Shown here: positions 31,479 through 40,020 of the stretch, piece by piece
Layout of the letters: each line of letters starts with the position of its first letter
Position numbering within the stretch: the stretch's first letter is position 1
Assembly: GCA_009837355.1 (NCBI GenBank)
Contig: VXTR01000039.1
Location: 4,128 to 64,798, forward strand
DNA: 60,671 nt
Reading direction: 5' to 3'
Origin: Chloroflexota bacterium
GTDB lineage: Bacteria; Chloroflexota; Dehalococcoidia; Lucifugimonadales; UBA3495
Program-made: the position numbers and the translations under genes
Notes under the pieces: model-generated
Told to the model about the DNA's origin: nothing
The model's database searches: none
What the model saw: the letters and a program-made list of their open reading frames with translations, nothing else

Positions 31479-32627
31479 ATGAAATTCGGCCTGGCCTATG
31501 AAATGCAGCGTCCCGAGCTGGACGACCACGCGGTGATTGAGGAAACCATCGAGCAGGTCTGCCTGGCGGACGAGATGGGGTTTGATTACGTGTGGTTTGT
31601 GGAGCACCACTTTCTGACGACCTTCAGCATGTCGCCGTGCCCGGAGGTCATCTTCGGGGCGCTGAGCAAGCTGACCAAGCGCATCCGGCTGGGGTTCGGC
31701 GTAATCATTCTGCCCTACCATCACCCGGTGCGGGTGGCCGAGCGGGTGGCGATGGTGGACCACCTGACCAATGGGCGGGTGGACATGGGCACGGGGCGGA
31801 GCGCGGCCTACGAGCAGACGGGGATGGGCATCGATCCCCGGGACACCCGGGAGATGTGGGAGGAGTCGCTGAAGATGATTCCCCAAATCTGGGAGTCCGA
31901 CTACTTCGAGTGGGAAGGCAGGTTCTGGAACGTACCGCCTCGACAGGTACTGCCCAAGCCGTACCAGCAACCGCACCCGCCCATCTGGGTGGCGGCGCTG
32001 CAGCCGGCCACCTACGAGTTGGCGGCGGAACGGGGAATCGGCGTGATGGCGCTGGGGGTCAGCGCGCCGTCGGTGCTGGAGCCGCACATCGCGGCGTACC
32101 GGGAGAACATCAAGAAGGCGAAGCCGGTGGGTCAGTTCGCCAACAACCAGTGGCTCAGTTCCATCTTCGGGCTATGCGGGGCGGACAACGGGGCTACTCG
32201 CCAGCTGTGCGCCGACTCGCTGAAGACGTTTTTTGGGCCGGGGCGTCCCTACGTGCAGGACCAGAAGGACGTGTACGCGCGCCTGCTGGACCAGTGGGGC
32301 GGCATTCCGGAGCACCTGCAGCAGAACTTCTCACGCTACATCGACGTGGCGGAGGAGGGCGCGGATGCCGAAGCCGGCGGCGTCGACCTGTCGGGCGGCA
32401 CGGCGCTGGCGCAGAAGATCTGGGAGGAGTTCGACGCGGACACGCTGGCCGAGCGGGGCGTAATCGTGGCCGGCGACCCGGACAGTTGCATCAGGGCGGC
32501 CAAGCTGCACGAGGCAACCGGCGTTGACCAGCTACAGTTCCTGATGGCGACGGAAACGGTGGCTCACGACAAGGTGATGGAATCCATAGAACTGTTCGGC
32601 AAGCACGTGTTCCCGGCGTTTAAGTAG
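31479..32627 (+). CDS. LLM-class flavin-dependent oxidoreductase
   Basis: A 382-residue luciferase-like monooxygenase-fold protein: MKFGLAYEMQRPELDDHAVI, LADEMGFDYVWFVEHHF, RIRLGFGVIILPYHHPVRVA, HLTNGRVDMGTGRSAAYEQ, KPYQQPHPPIWVAALQPAT. The EHHF motif and the HPPIWVAA strand are typical of the flavin-dependent (FMNH2/O2) group rather than of the F420 group. The substrate is unknown. It converges with another LLM gene at 32632 with only four bases between the stops. Confidence 0.88.
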   Translation: MKFGLAYEMQRPELDDHAVIEETIEQVCLADEMGFDYVWFVEHHFLTTFSMSPCPEVIFGALSKLTKRIRLGFGVIILPYHHPVRVAERVAMVDHLTNGRVDMGTGRSAAYEQTGMGIDPRDTREMWEESLKMIPQIWESDYFEWEGRFWNVPPRQVLPKPYQQPHPPIWVAALQPATYELAAERGIGVMALGVSAPSVLEPHIAAYRENIKKAKPVGQFANNQWLSSIFGLCGADNGATRQLCADSLKTFFGPGRPYVQDQKDVYARLLDQWGGIPEHLQQNFSRYIDVAEEGADAEAGGVDLSGGTALAQKIWEEFDADTLAERGVIVAGDPDSCIRAAKLHEATGVDQLQFLMATETVAHDKVMESIELFGKHVFPAFK

Positions 32628-32631
32628 GGGG

Positions 32632-33726
32632 CTACGCTGGGTCTCCCGTCAGGTCGCTGACGCGGGGGGCGACCTCCTCGGCGATGAGGCGGAGGCAGTC
32701 CAGCTCCCACTGGTGGTCGTCCGGGTCCTGGGTGATGCAGAGCAGGTGGCCGAAGCCGCCGACCTCGTCGTAGAGTTGGCGGATGCGCTGGGCGCACTCG
32801 TCGGGGTCGCCCACAATCCAAATGTTTTCCATCATGTAGTCAACGGTGAGTTCGTCGTCGGCCATGTTGGGGTCAATCTTGGTGGCCTGAATCAGCCCTG
32901 AGCCGAGGCGGTTGGGCAGCTGGTGCTGCAGGTAGTTGCGGCCCAGCACGGCGTAGGCGCGTTCGCGAGCCTCTTCGGGAGTTTCGGCCACGAACACGTC
33001 CCGGCCGATGCGCCAGTCGGAGCGACGGGCCTCCCGGCCCGCTTCGGCGGCGGCGTCCTCAACGGTGGTCCAGTGGTCGCCCAAGTAATGGGGGGCCAGG
33101 TTGCTGCTGCTCATGGGGATGTAGCCTTCGCGTCCGGCGACGCGGATGCTGCTGCTGCCGATGGAGGTGGCGGCCACGCCGATGGGGGGATGGGGCTGCT
33201 GCAAGGGCTTCATGTGGAGGCCGCGCTCCAGCACCGGGTCCAGCTCCGGGGCCTCGATGTCGAAGAACTCGCCGTGATATTCGAACTTGCCGTCGGAGGC
33301 CCAGAGGCTGAGGACGACGTCCAGCACCTCGGCGGCGCGGCGGCGGACGTCGTCGCCCTGGCCGGGATCCATGCCGAAGAGCTGCAGGTCAGTGGGAATG
33401 GCCCGGTGTCCGATGCCCCAGTAGAGGCGGCCGCGGGTGAGGTGGTCGAGCATGGCGATGCGGTGGGCCAGCTCGATGGGGTTGTGAATGGGCAGGAGGG
33501 TAACGCCGGTGGCGAGGCGGATGTTCTCGGTAAGGGCCGAGGCCTTGGCGATCAGCAGGTCGGGGAAGGGGGCGTTTTCCCAGCGCTCGGTGAGGTGCTC
33601 GCCAATCCAGGCTTCGTGAAAGCCCAGGCGGTCGGCGGCCTGGAGGAGGTCAAGGTCGCGGTCGTAGGAGTCGGCGTAGGAACGGTGGGGTGGATGCAAG
33701 GGCATCATGAACAGGCCGAATTGCAT
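32632..33726 (-). CDS. LLM-class flavin-dependent oxidoreductase
   Basis: A 364-residue protein: MQFGLFMMPLHPPHRSYADS, LGFHEAWIGEHLTERWENAP, NIRLATGVTLLPIHNPIELA, HLTRGRLYWGIGHRAIPTDL, LQQPHPPIGVAAT. The GEHLTERWEN element resembles alkanal/limonene-type flavin monooxygenases. The ATG at 33726 encodes the family N-terminus; a longer frame adds 87 unrelated residues. It is tail-to-tail with the 31479 paralogue but the two are clearly diverged, so this is not a recent tandem inversion. Confidence 0.88.
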   Translation of the reverse strand: MQFGLFMMPLHPPHRSYADSYDRDLDLLQAADRLGFHEAWIGEHLTERWENAPFPDLLIAKASALTENIRLATGVTLLPIHNPIELAHRIAMLDHLTRGRLYWGIGHRAIPTDLQLFGMDPGQGDDVRRRAAEVLDVVLSLWASDGKFEYHGEFFDIEAPELDPVLERGLHMKPLQQPHPPIGVAATSIGSSSIRVAGREGYIPMSSSNLAPHYLGDHWTTVEDAAAEAGREARRSDWRIGRDVFVAETPEEARERAYAVLGRNYLQHQLPNRLGSGLIQATKIDPNMADDELTVDYMMENIWIVGDPDECAQRIRQLYDEVGGFGHLLCITQDPDDHQWELDCLRLIAEEVAPRVSDLTGDPA

Positions 33727-33868
33727 GGCGATACTCCATCTTGAGGCGGTGGGACCGGGGGTTTCGGTGATGGGGGCAAGGGTAGGCTGGGCAAGCGTCG
33801 GTGTCAACGGCGGGCTAGTCCCGGGCCCAAGTGAGCGGTGATATACTCTCACTCGGAGGGAAATCGGC

Positions 33869-34576
33869 ATGAGTAAGGACGGCATTGCTGCGGCGTTGAC
33901 TGCTGCAGGACTGGAAGCAAAGTGGAAAAGCAGCCCCTGTTCAGAGGAACGGGAAAACCCTTTTAACCTTCGGATGCGCCGCGCCATCAGCTGGCTGGCC
34001 CGTGCCGAGCAAGAACGGGATGACCCTGATGCCGCATTTATTTTCTACTGGATCTCCTTCAACGCCTTGTACTCAATTGACCGTCCGGCGAGCTACAAGT
34101 ATGTGGAAAGGAGTGCCATCCGAGACTACTTCCAAAAGATTGTCAGCATAGACATTGACGATGTGCTCTACGATTCCGTGTGGGAGAAATTTACCGGACC
34201 GATCCGGGTGCTCTTGGATAATCAGTATGTGTTCAACCCATTTTGGTTGTCGTCAGACCGGGAGAGGGCAGACGCTGATTGGAGGCGTCAGTTCAACAAC
34301 AAACTGAGTTCGATCCATCGCGCTTTGGGCAATCGCAGTCGCAACACGACGGTTATACTCAACGAGTTGTTTGACCGCCTGTATGTGCTCCGCAGCCAGT
34401 TAATCCATGGCGGAGCTACCTGGCAAGGTCGAGTGAATCGCAGCCAAGTACAGGACGGTGCAGCGATCATGGCTTTCCTAGTCCCTCACTTCATCAACTT
34501 GATGCTGGATAAACCAGATGATAACTGGGGCATTCCGGCGTATGCTCTTGGTACCAAGATACTGCCATCCGTGTAA
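33869..34576 (+). CDS. HEPN-domain protein (Apea-like)
   Basis: A 235-residue helical protein. FNLRMRRAISWLARAEQERD and FIFYWISFNALYS match the first HEPN helices. The C-terminal FDRLYVLRSQLIHGGATWQG contains Arg175-x4-His180, the Rx4-6H motif of HEPN ribonucleases, followed by DGAAIMAFLVPHFINLML. Apea/HEPN proteins are often RNases in defence or stress systems. GGAGGG lies before the ATG. The gene is less GC-rich than its neighbours and has no recognisable partner antitoxin; sppA follows after 23 bases in the same direction. Confidence 0.75.
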   Translation: MSKDGIAAALTAAGLEAKWKSSPCSEERENPFNLRMRRAISWLARAEQERDDPDAAFIFYWISFNALYSIDRPASYKYVERSAIRDYFQKIVSIDIDDVLYDSVWEKFTGPIRVLLDNQYVFNPFWLSSDRERADADWRRQFNNKLSSIHRALGNRSRNTTVILNELFDRLYVLRSQLIHGGATWQGRVNRSQVQDGAAIMAFLVPHFINLMLDKPDDNWGIPAYALGTKILPSV

Positions 34577-34599
34577 CCACCGTTGAGGTTTCGCTCTCT

Positions 34600-35430
34600 A
34601 TGTTCTTTTTCAAACGTAAGGCTGGCATTGCCGTTGTTGAGATGCACGGCACGATTGGCACGGCGATTCGGGAACCGGACTATACTCGCTTGTTTGAGCG
34701 GGTGCGGGACAACCGCAAGGTGGGAGCGCTGGTTCTGGACATCGACTCGCCCGGCGGGTCGGCTACGGCCAGCGACATCCTCTACGAGAACGTGCGGCGC
34801 GTTGCCGAGCGCAAGCCGGTGGTGGCCTACGTGCGTGGGCTGGGGGCGTCGGGCGGTTACTACATCGCCTGCGGAGCCAGCCAGATCATGGCGTCCCGGG
34901 CCGCGCTAGTGGGTTCCATCGGCGTGATTTACCTGCGGCCCATCCTGCAGCAGCTCTTCGGGAAGATGGGCGTTGAGTTTTCGGTGTTCAAGGGCGGGCG
35001 GCTCAAGGATATGTCGGCCTTCTGGCGGATGCCCACGGACGAAGAGGCGGACAAGTTCCAGGGTCTAATCAGCGAGATGTACGACCTGTTCGTGTCGGTG
35101 GTGTCGGAAAGCCGCAAGCTGACGGACGAGCAGACGCGGGAGCTGGCAACGGGCGAGCTGTACACGGCGGCGCAGGCCCGGGAGCTGGGCCTGATTGACC
35201 GCACCGGAGGGTTCGACGACGCCATCGCAGAGGCCATGCGGCTCAGCGGGGCGCGGCGCAGGATACGGCACTACCATCCCAAGCGTCCGTTCATGGCGCG
35301 GCTGGGGATGCCCGGGCGCGCTGGGGGTTCCTATCTGCCGGCGCTGGAAGGGCTGGCCGGGATGATGGGCGGCGGCGTTTACTTCATTGAGCCGGGGATG
35401 ATGGGCAATTTCCTGACGAGGGATCGTTAG
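34600..35430 (+). CDS. sppA: signal peptide peptidase SppA-type serine protease, short form
   Basis: A 276-residue S49 peptidase. It has VVEMHGTIG, LVLDIDSPGGSATAS, and YVRGLGASGGYYIACGA with nucleophile Ser84. VGSIGVI is followed by FSVFKGGRLKD with general-base Lys136. ELATGELYTAAQARELGLID closes the domain. It degrades leftover signal peptides or membrane peptides. Usual SppA proteins carry an N-terminal membrane anchor; this one begins directly with the catalytic domain (MFFFKRKAGIAVVEMHG), so membrane attachment must come from oligomer surfaces or from the hydrophobic C-terminal stretch near residues 240-265. Confidence 0.9.
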   Translation: MFFFKRKAGIAVVEMHGTIGTAIREPDYTRLFERVRDNRKVGALVLDIDSPGGSATASDILYENVRRVAERKPVVAYVRGLGASGGYYIACGASQIMASRAALVGSIGVIYLRPILQQLFGKMGVEFSVFKGGRLKDMSAFWRMPTDEEADKFQGLISEMYDLFVSVVSESRKLTDEQTRELATGELYTAAQARELGLIDRTGGFDDAIAEAMRLSGARRRIRHYHPKRPFMARLGMPGRAGGSYLPALEGLAGMMGGGVYFIEPGMMGNFLTRDR

Positions 35431-35439
35431 CGATAATCG

Positions 35440-36249
35440 CTAGTTGGCGGACTTGGCTTCCTGCCAGAGGGCTTCCTTGTCGTCCAGCGGAAGGGCGGTG
35501 AAATCCTGGCCTCGTTGTGAGGCGAGGCGTTCCATTATGCGGTAGCGGGTGCGGAACTTGGCGTTGGCCTGGCGCAGGGCGTCCTCGGCCTGGATGCCGG
35601 ACCAGCGTGCGACGTTGACTAGGGCGAAGAGCACGTCGCCGAATTCGTCCAGACGCTCCTCGTCGGAGGCGGCGGCGCGAAACTCGGCGATTTCCTCCGC
35701 CAGCTTGTCCAGCACGCCGTCGATGTTGTCCCAGTCGAAGCCGAAGCGGGCGGCGCGGTCCTGAATCAGCTGGGCGGCTGAGAGGGCGGGCAGGGCGGCC
35801 GGGACGCTGTCCATGGCCGAGGGTTCGGGTTTGCCGGCCTGACGGCGTTCCTCGGCCTTGAGTTGCTCCCAGTTGCGTTCGACCTGCCTGGCGTCGGAGG
35901 CATTGGCGTCGCCGAACACGTGGGGATGGCGTCGGATGAGCTTGCGGTTGATGGCGGTGAGCACATCGGCGATGTCGAAGTGGCCGGCGGCCTGGGCGAT
36001 GTCGGCGTGAAAGGCGATCTGGACCAGGATGTCGCCCAGCTCTTCGGCCAGCTCGGCGGGATGGCCGGCGTCGATGGCCTCCAGGGTCTCGTAGCATTCT
36101 TCCAGGAGGTTGCGCTTGAGGGATTGGTGGGTCTGCTCGGCGTCCCAGGGGCATCCGCCGGGGCCGCGCAGCCGGGCGACGATGTCGATGAGGGATTGGA
36201 AATCGCCGATGCGCGCTTCGGGTATGGGAGAATGATGGTTGGTACTCAT
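35440..36249 (-). CDS. mazG: nucleoside triphosphate pyrophosphohydrolase MazG
   Basis: A 269-residue protein with two MazG-type domains. The N-terminal one has LRGPGGCPWDAEQTHQSLKR, LLEECYETLEAI and ELAEELGDILVQIAFHA (EExxE...ExxD metal site). The C-terminal one has LDKLAEEIAEFRAA and RLDEFGDVLFALVNVARW. It hydrolyses NTPs and dNTPs to NMP and PPi, cleaning the pool of non-canonical nucleotides. Length and architecture match standard bacterial MazG. It converges with sppA (nine bases between stops) and diverges from the membrane gene at 36328. Confidence 0.93.
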   Translation of the reverse strand: MSTNHHSPIPEARIGDFQSLIDIVARLRGPGGCPWDAEQTHQSLKRNLLEECYETLEAIDAGHPAELAEELGDILVQIAFHADIAQAAGHFDIADVLTAINRKLIRRHPHVFGDANASDARQVERNWEQLKAEERRQAGKPEPSAMDSVPAALPALSAAQLIQDRAARFGFDWDNIDGVLDKLAEEIAEFRAAASDEERLDEFGDVLFALVNVARWSGIQAEDALRQANAKFRTRYRIMERLASQRGQDFTALPLDDKEALWQEAKSAN

Positions 36250-36327
36250 AGCGCGGGCAATATACCATAGTGAACCGCGAGGCGATTTTGCTGCGCCAAA
36301 CCCTGCCTGGATTGGAATTACAGCCTG

Positions 36328-37065
36328 ATGATTTCCCGAACCAACCTTGCCAAAGCGGCGGCCATCAAATACCGGGTCGCCGCGATCCTGACCGTGCCCG
36401 CGGTGCTGCTGTTCCTCGTCGCCGGCTCAGTGGCGTGGGCAGTGAACGACGCCGGGCTGTACCGCAACGGATTCCAGCGGTACAACACAGCGGCGCGCTC
36501 CGGCATCACCGACGCCGACCTCATCGCCATCGGCGCCGAGCTGCGCCGGTACTTCAACACCAGCGACGAGCCGTTGGCCGTCCGCGCGCCGATTTACGGC
36601 ATTGAGCAGGACGTGTTCAACGCCCGAGAGGTGGCGCACATGTACGACGTGAAGCGGCTGGTGCGCGGGACGTACTGGGTAGCCGTCGGGTCGGCACTGT
36701 GGATTGCGGCGACGCTGGCGGGCGGGTTTGCGTTGCGGCGGCGGGAGTACGTGGAGCCGGCGGCGAGGCTGGCGTTGTGGGGCGGCGGCGTAACGCTGGC
36801 GGCGGTGGTTGGCGTCGGGCTGGCGTCGGTGGCGGCCTTTGAGGAGCTGTTTTTGCTGTTCCATCAGCTGAGTTTCGCCAACGACCTGTGGATACTGGAC
36901 CCGCGCACCGACTACCTGCTGATACTGTTTCCCGGGCCGTTCTGGTTCGACGCTACGATGCGGGTAGCGCTGACGGCGGTGCTGGGGGCGGTGTTGCTGC
37001 TGTCTATTGGGGGGGCCGTGTTATGCTATGAACGTTGGCAATCCAAAAGGCGAATCAGAGATTGA
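36328..37065 (+). CDS. TIGR01906-family integral membrane protein
   Basis: A 245-residue protein with about four membrane segments: residues ~17-40, ~112-130, ~145-170 and ~208-232. The conserved features of the family are present: FNAREVAHMYDVKRLV in the first extracytoplasmic region and LFHQLSFANDLWILDP, then LFPGPFWFDATMRV near the C-terminus. The family has no known function. The DNA glycosylase gene starts one base after its stop, so the two are probably co-transcribed. Confidence 0.85.
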   Translation: MISRTNLAKAAAIKYRVAAILTVPAVLLFLVAGSVAWAVNDAGLYRNGFQRYNTAARSGITDADLIAIGAELRRYFNTSDEPLAVRAPIYGIEQDVFNAREVAHMYDVKRLVRGTYWVAVGSALWIAATLAGGFALRRREYVEPAARLALWGGGVTLAAVVGVGLASVAAFEELFLLFHQLSFANDLWILDPRTDYLLILFPGPFWFDATMRVALTAVLGAVLLLSIGGAVLCYERWQSKRRIRD

Positions 37066-37066
37066 G

Positions 37067-38116
37067 ATGACGCGGCAGCTGGAAATTAAGCAGCCTTTCA
37101 ACCTGGAACTCAGCCTGATGATGGGGCAGGCGTTTCGGTGGCGTGAGTTGGGCGACGGCTGGTTTTCGGGTGTGCTGGGGGAGAACCTGGTTCACGTTCG
37201 GCAGAATGATGGCGGGATTGAGTACCGGGTTGGGGGGCCGGAGGGGGAGCGGCGGACTACTGATGCTGACGACGCAATGTTGCGCAGGTACTTTCGGGAG
37301 GATGACGACGTTGCGGCGATTTACGCTGATATCAGCCGCGACCCCAAGGTGGCTACGATAATCGAGGAGTTCCCGGGGTTGCGTATCCTGCGGCAAGACC
37401 CGTGGGAGTGCACAGTAGCCTACTTGTGCTCGGCGAATAACAATGTCAAGCGTATCGGCACGATTGTAGAAACGATAGCCGGTGAGTTCGGTCACCCGTT
37501 AGAGTTGGCTGGCGACGCCAGCGCCGTGTTCCCGACGCCGGATCAAATTCTTGCCGACCCTGACCGTGTTACGAAACTCAAGAAGATGCAATTGGGGTTG
37601 AACCGGGACAAGAACATCGTAAAGGCAGCACACCGATTTGTGAACGGTGGGTTGGTTGCGGACGTACTCAGGAATTCGTCGTATCAGGATGTGATGCCGG
37701 CGCTGATGGAAGGGACGCGTCATAAGAGCAAGCCGAATGGCATCGGCCCTAAAGTCGCGGATTGCATCGCGTTGTTTTCGCTGGACCAACTGGATGCATT
37801 CCCGGTGGACCTGTGGGTTTGGCGCGCCATCACCGAGGCATATCCGGAATGGGGATTCCCGGAAAATACCAAGCCCAGCGATCTGAACCTCCGCGAAGCG
37901 TCGGAACAAGCCCGGCAGGTGTTCGGCAAATACGCCGGTTACGCCAATCAGTACCTGTTCTACTGGCGGCGTCGGCTTGGCGAGGAGCCTCTTCCATTCG
38001 GTACGCGGTGGAGGGGCAAGCTACGGATCACGCCACCAGGTGGCCGGCAACTTGATGACCGGTATCTTGACGAACTACGTTACGAATACCTAAAAGCCAA
38101 ATACTTATCATGCTGA
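37067..38116 (+). CDS. OGG1-type 8-oxoguanine DNA glycosylase/AP lyase
   Basis: A 349-residue protein. The N-terminal OGG domain reads FNLELSLMMGQAFRWRELGD and GWFSGVLGENLVHVRQ. The HhH-GPD domain includes LRILRQDPWECTVAYLCSAN, NVKRIGTIVETI, NGIGPKVADCIALFSLDQLD with the Schiff-base Lys, and AFPVDLWVWRAI with the catalytic Asp. It excises oxidised guanine and nicks the abasic site. ATG 37067 is chosen; ATG 37028 would add 13 residues and overlap the upstream gene. OGG1-type enzymes are common in eukaryotes and archaea and patchy in bacteria. The gene is less GC-rich than average and overlaps a PIN gene. Confidence 0.9.
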   Translation: MTRQLEIKQPFNLELSLMMGQAFRWRELGDGWFSGVLGENLVHVRQNDGGIEYRVGGPEGERRTTDADDAMLRRYFREDDDVAAIYADISRDPKVATIIEEFPGLRILRQDPWECTVAYLCSANNNVKRIGTIVETIAGEFGHPLELAGDASAVFPTPDQILADPDRVTKLKKMQLGLNRDKNIVKAAHRFVNGGLVADVLRNSSYQDVMPALMEGTRHKSKPNGIGPKVADCIALFSLDQLDAFPVDLWVWRAITEAYPEWGFPENTKPSDLNLREASEQARQVFGKYAGYANQYLFYWRRRLGEEPLPFGTRWRGKLRITPPGGRQLDDRYLDELRYEYLKAKYLSC

Positions 38117-38514
38117 TCGATAACAATGTACTGCTCGATCTTGGTCTTGACCGGAAACCGGACTCCTTGATAACGGAGGAATTACTCAATCGCATTGTAC
38201 GGTCCGCAACAGCCGCGTTTATATCCTGGCACTCCATAGCTACGTGCCACTACATCATGGAGCGCGACATAGACCGAGCAACCGCCCGCGCTTTCGTTGA
38301 CCAACTAACCGCCTTCCTAACTGTTGCGCCAGTCGGCCACCAATCGCTTCTCTATGCGCTCTCCCTGCCCATGACAGATTTTGAAGACGCGATGCAGGTC
38401 GCCGCGGCCCGCGCCTGCGGTGCAGAGTACATCGTAACCCGCGACCTCGGAGATTTCACCAACTCACCAATCCCCGCAATCACGCCGGAACAGGCGTTGC
38501 GAGAGCTGTTTTAG
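38110..38514 (+). CDS. PIN-domain protein without visible antitoxin
   Basis: A 134-residue PIN protein: MLIDNNVLLDLGLDR (Asp4, Asp10), SWHSIATCHYIME, MTDFEDAMQVAAARACGAEY (Asp90, Asp93) and IVTRDLGDF (Asp112). These are the acids that hold Mg2+ in PIN ribonucleases. The start overlaps the glycosylase gene by seven bases, and no small antitoxin-like frame precedes it. Either the antitoxin is elsewhere or the protein works with the glycosylase. It converges with pduX, overlapping by four bases. Confidence 0.85.
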   Translation: MLIDNNVLLDLGLDRKPDSLITEELLNRIVRSATAAFISWHSIATCHYIMERDIDRATARAFVDQLTAFLTVAPVGHQSLLYALSLPMTDFEDAMQVAAARACGAEYIVTRDLGDFTNSPIPAITPEQALRELF

Positions 38515-39452
38515 GCGGCTGATTCCCGGACGCCGCCGCTGATGATGCGGTAGTGGGCGACGGTTTCGGCGTCGGGGAAGGTTTGTTGGGCCTGGCGGTA
38601 GATGGGCTTGCTGCGGCGTTGCTGGGCGTCGAGGAGGATGCCGACCACGGTGCCGCTGTGGGCTACGTTGATGCCGGCGGCGCTGTGCTCTGTGGCGAAA
38701 GCGGCGGCGCGGGCTACCCATTGGGCCGAGGCCGGCGGGTGGCCGGCCAGGGCGCTGATGGTCGCGCCTCGACCCACCAGGTTGGCGTCGCCGCGGCGGA
38801 TGCCATCGCGGACGAGGGCCAGGGCTTCGGCGGTGCGGTCGGCAATCTCCTGCCACTGTTGTGTGCGGTCGATGCGGTTGAACTCCAGGGTGTCCACGAC
38901 GCCGCCCGGGTCGATGACGATTATTTCCATAGCCGGCGGCGGCCCCAGGGGTTCGACAACGCTGCCCCGGCGGTGGTCGAACAGCGTTATGCCGGGAAAC
39001 ATCACGCCGTCCGTGGGCTCGACGGACAGGGCGATGCGGGCGATTGACTCCGGCGGAAAGGGATGGCCGGCGGCGTTGCCCAAGGCGCCGATGGCCGCCG
39101 TGATGTCCGCGCTGCTGCTGCCCATGCCCTTGCCGGGCGGAATGGGGTTGGCGATGGACACCTCGGCGGACAGGTGGTCGGTGCCGAGCGGGGCCGTTAG
39201 CTCATCCAGGGCGATGGTAACGGCCTGTTGGGTCTTGGGCAGGTGGTCGAGGCCGCGCACCGTGTGTCCGGAGGCGTCGCCGGCCCGGAGGGTAACGGTG
39301 GCGCGGGAAAACTGGTTGATGGGACAGGTAACGAGAAAATCGGCGCCGTCGGCGATGCCCTGGACCAGTTCGCCGCAGGTCCCGGGAGCGAGGGCGGTGG
39401 CAGCGCCGATGAGTTCAGGCAAGGGGGCCACCCTCACCCAACCCTTTCCCAT
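38511..39452 (-). CDS. pduX: L-threonine kinase (PduX-type GHMP kinase)
   Basis: A 313-residue GHMP kinase. The PduX hallmark APGTCGELVQGIADG stands at residues ~17-31, and the ATP loop IPPGKGMGSSSADITAAIGA follows. EPTDGVMFPGITLFDHRRG and IDPGGVVDTLEFNR match the family further on. It makes L-threonine-O-3-phosphate for the aminopropanol arm of cobalamin. The start is uncertain: ATG 39452, GTG 39431 and TTG 39422 are all in frame. The first ~10 codons lie in a repeat shared with the cobU 3' end, so the shorter starts may be the original ones. Confidence 0.85.
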   Translation of the reverse strand: MGKGWVRVAPLPELIGAATALAPGTCGELVQGIADGADFLVTCPINQFSRATVTLRAGDASGHTVRGLDHLPKTQQAVTIALDELTAPLGTDHLSAEVSIANPIPPGKGMGSSSADITAAIGALGNAAGHPFPPESIARIALSVEPTDGVMFPGITLFDHRRGSVVEPLGPPPAMEIIVIDPGGVVDTLEFNRIDRTQQWQEIADRTAEALALVRDGIRRGDANLVGRGATISALAGHPPASAQWVARAAAFATEHSAAGINVAHSGTVVGILLDAQQRRSKPIYRQAQQTFPDAETVAHYRIISGGVRESAA

Positions 39453-40020
39453 CAAGGGAAGGGGCTTTGATTGGGACGGAGATGCCGGCCACTACCAGGG
39501 TTACGGCCTCGGCGTCGGCGGCGATGGTTTGGTTTACCGTGCCCAGCAGGTCCTGGAATTGGCGGCCCAGCGGTGACGTGGCGACCAGCGAGTGGCCCAC
39601 CTCGCTGCTGACGATTACGGTGTCGGCGTCCAGCTCGGCGACGAAGGATGCGAAGCGCCGCACTGCGCCGACGACGCGCGCCTCCAGCTCAGGCGGGGGC
39701 GCGTTTTCGTGTTCAAAAAGCAGGTTGGATACCCAGCCGTCTAGGGAGTCCAGCAGCAGGACGGGCGGACGAGATGCATCCAGCGGCAACCCCTGCAACG
39801 CGCCGACCGGGTTCAGCGGCGCTTCCACGGTTTGCCATTCTGCCGGCCGCCGTTCCTGATGGCGGCGGATGCGTTCCGACATTTCGGCGTCAACGGCCAG
39901 GCCGGTGGCCAGGTAAAGCACCGGATTGCCGATGGATGAGGCGAGTTGCGCCGTGAGCTTTTCGGCGTGGGCGCTCTTGCCGGAACGGATGCCGCCCAAT
40001 ACCAGGTGGATAGTGCTCAT
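39415..40020 (-). CDS. cobU: adenosylcobinamide kinase / adenosylcobinamide-phosphate guanylyltransferase
   Basis: A 201-residue protein starting with the Walker A LVLGGIRSGKSAHAEKL, then YLATGLAVDAEMSERIRRHQ, LLLDSLDGWVSNLLF, and DTVIVSSEVGHSLVATSPLG. It phosphorylates adenosylcobinamide and then adds GMP, in nucleotide-loop assembly of B12. Its ATG overlaps the cobQ stop by four bases. The last ~17 residues (APSLDGKGLGEGGPLA) do not look like CobU; they are translated from an intergenic-type repeat that has extended the gene and now overlaps pduX. Confidence 0.93.
   Translation of the reverse strand: MSTIHLVLGGIRSGKSAHAEKLTAQLASSIGNPVLYLATGLAVDAEMSERIRRHQERRPAEWQTVEAPLNPVGALQGLPLDASRPPVLLLDSLDGWVSNLLFEHENAPPPELEARVVGAVRRFASFVAELDADTVIVSSEVGHSLVATSPLGRQFQDLLGTVNQTIAADAEAVTLVVAGISVPIKAPSLDGKGLGEGGPLA
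39431..39466. repeat. dispersed repeat embedded in the cobU-pduX junction
   Basis: CCCTCACCCAACCCTTTCCC (39431-39450) continues as ATCAAGGGAAGGGGCT. This is the CCCTCACCC-type palindromic intergenic repeat common in many bacteria. Here it encodes the CobU tail and the possible N-terminus of PduX. Confidence 0.6.

Noticed and set aside
30519-32087. Longer form of the YceI lipoprotein starting near 32087
   Set aside because: The extra 239 codons lie antisense to an LLM gene and contain no signal peptide; a normal lipoprotein signal starts at 31370.
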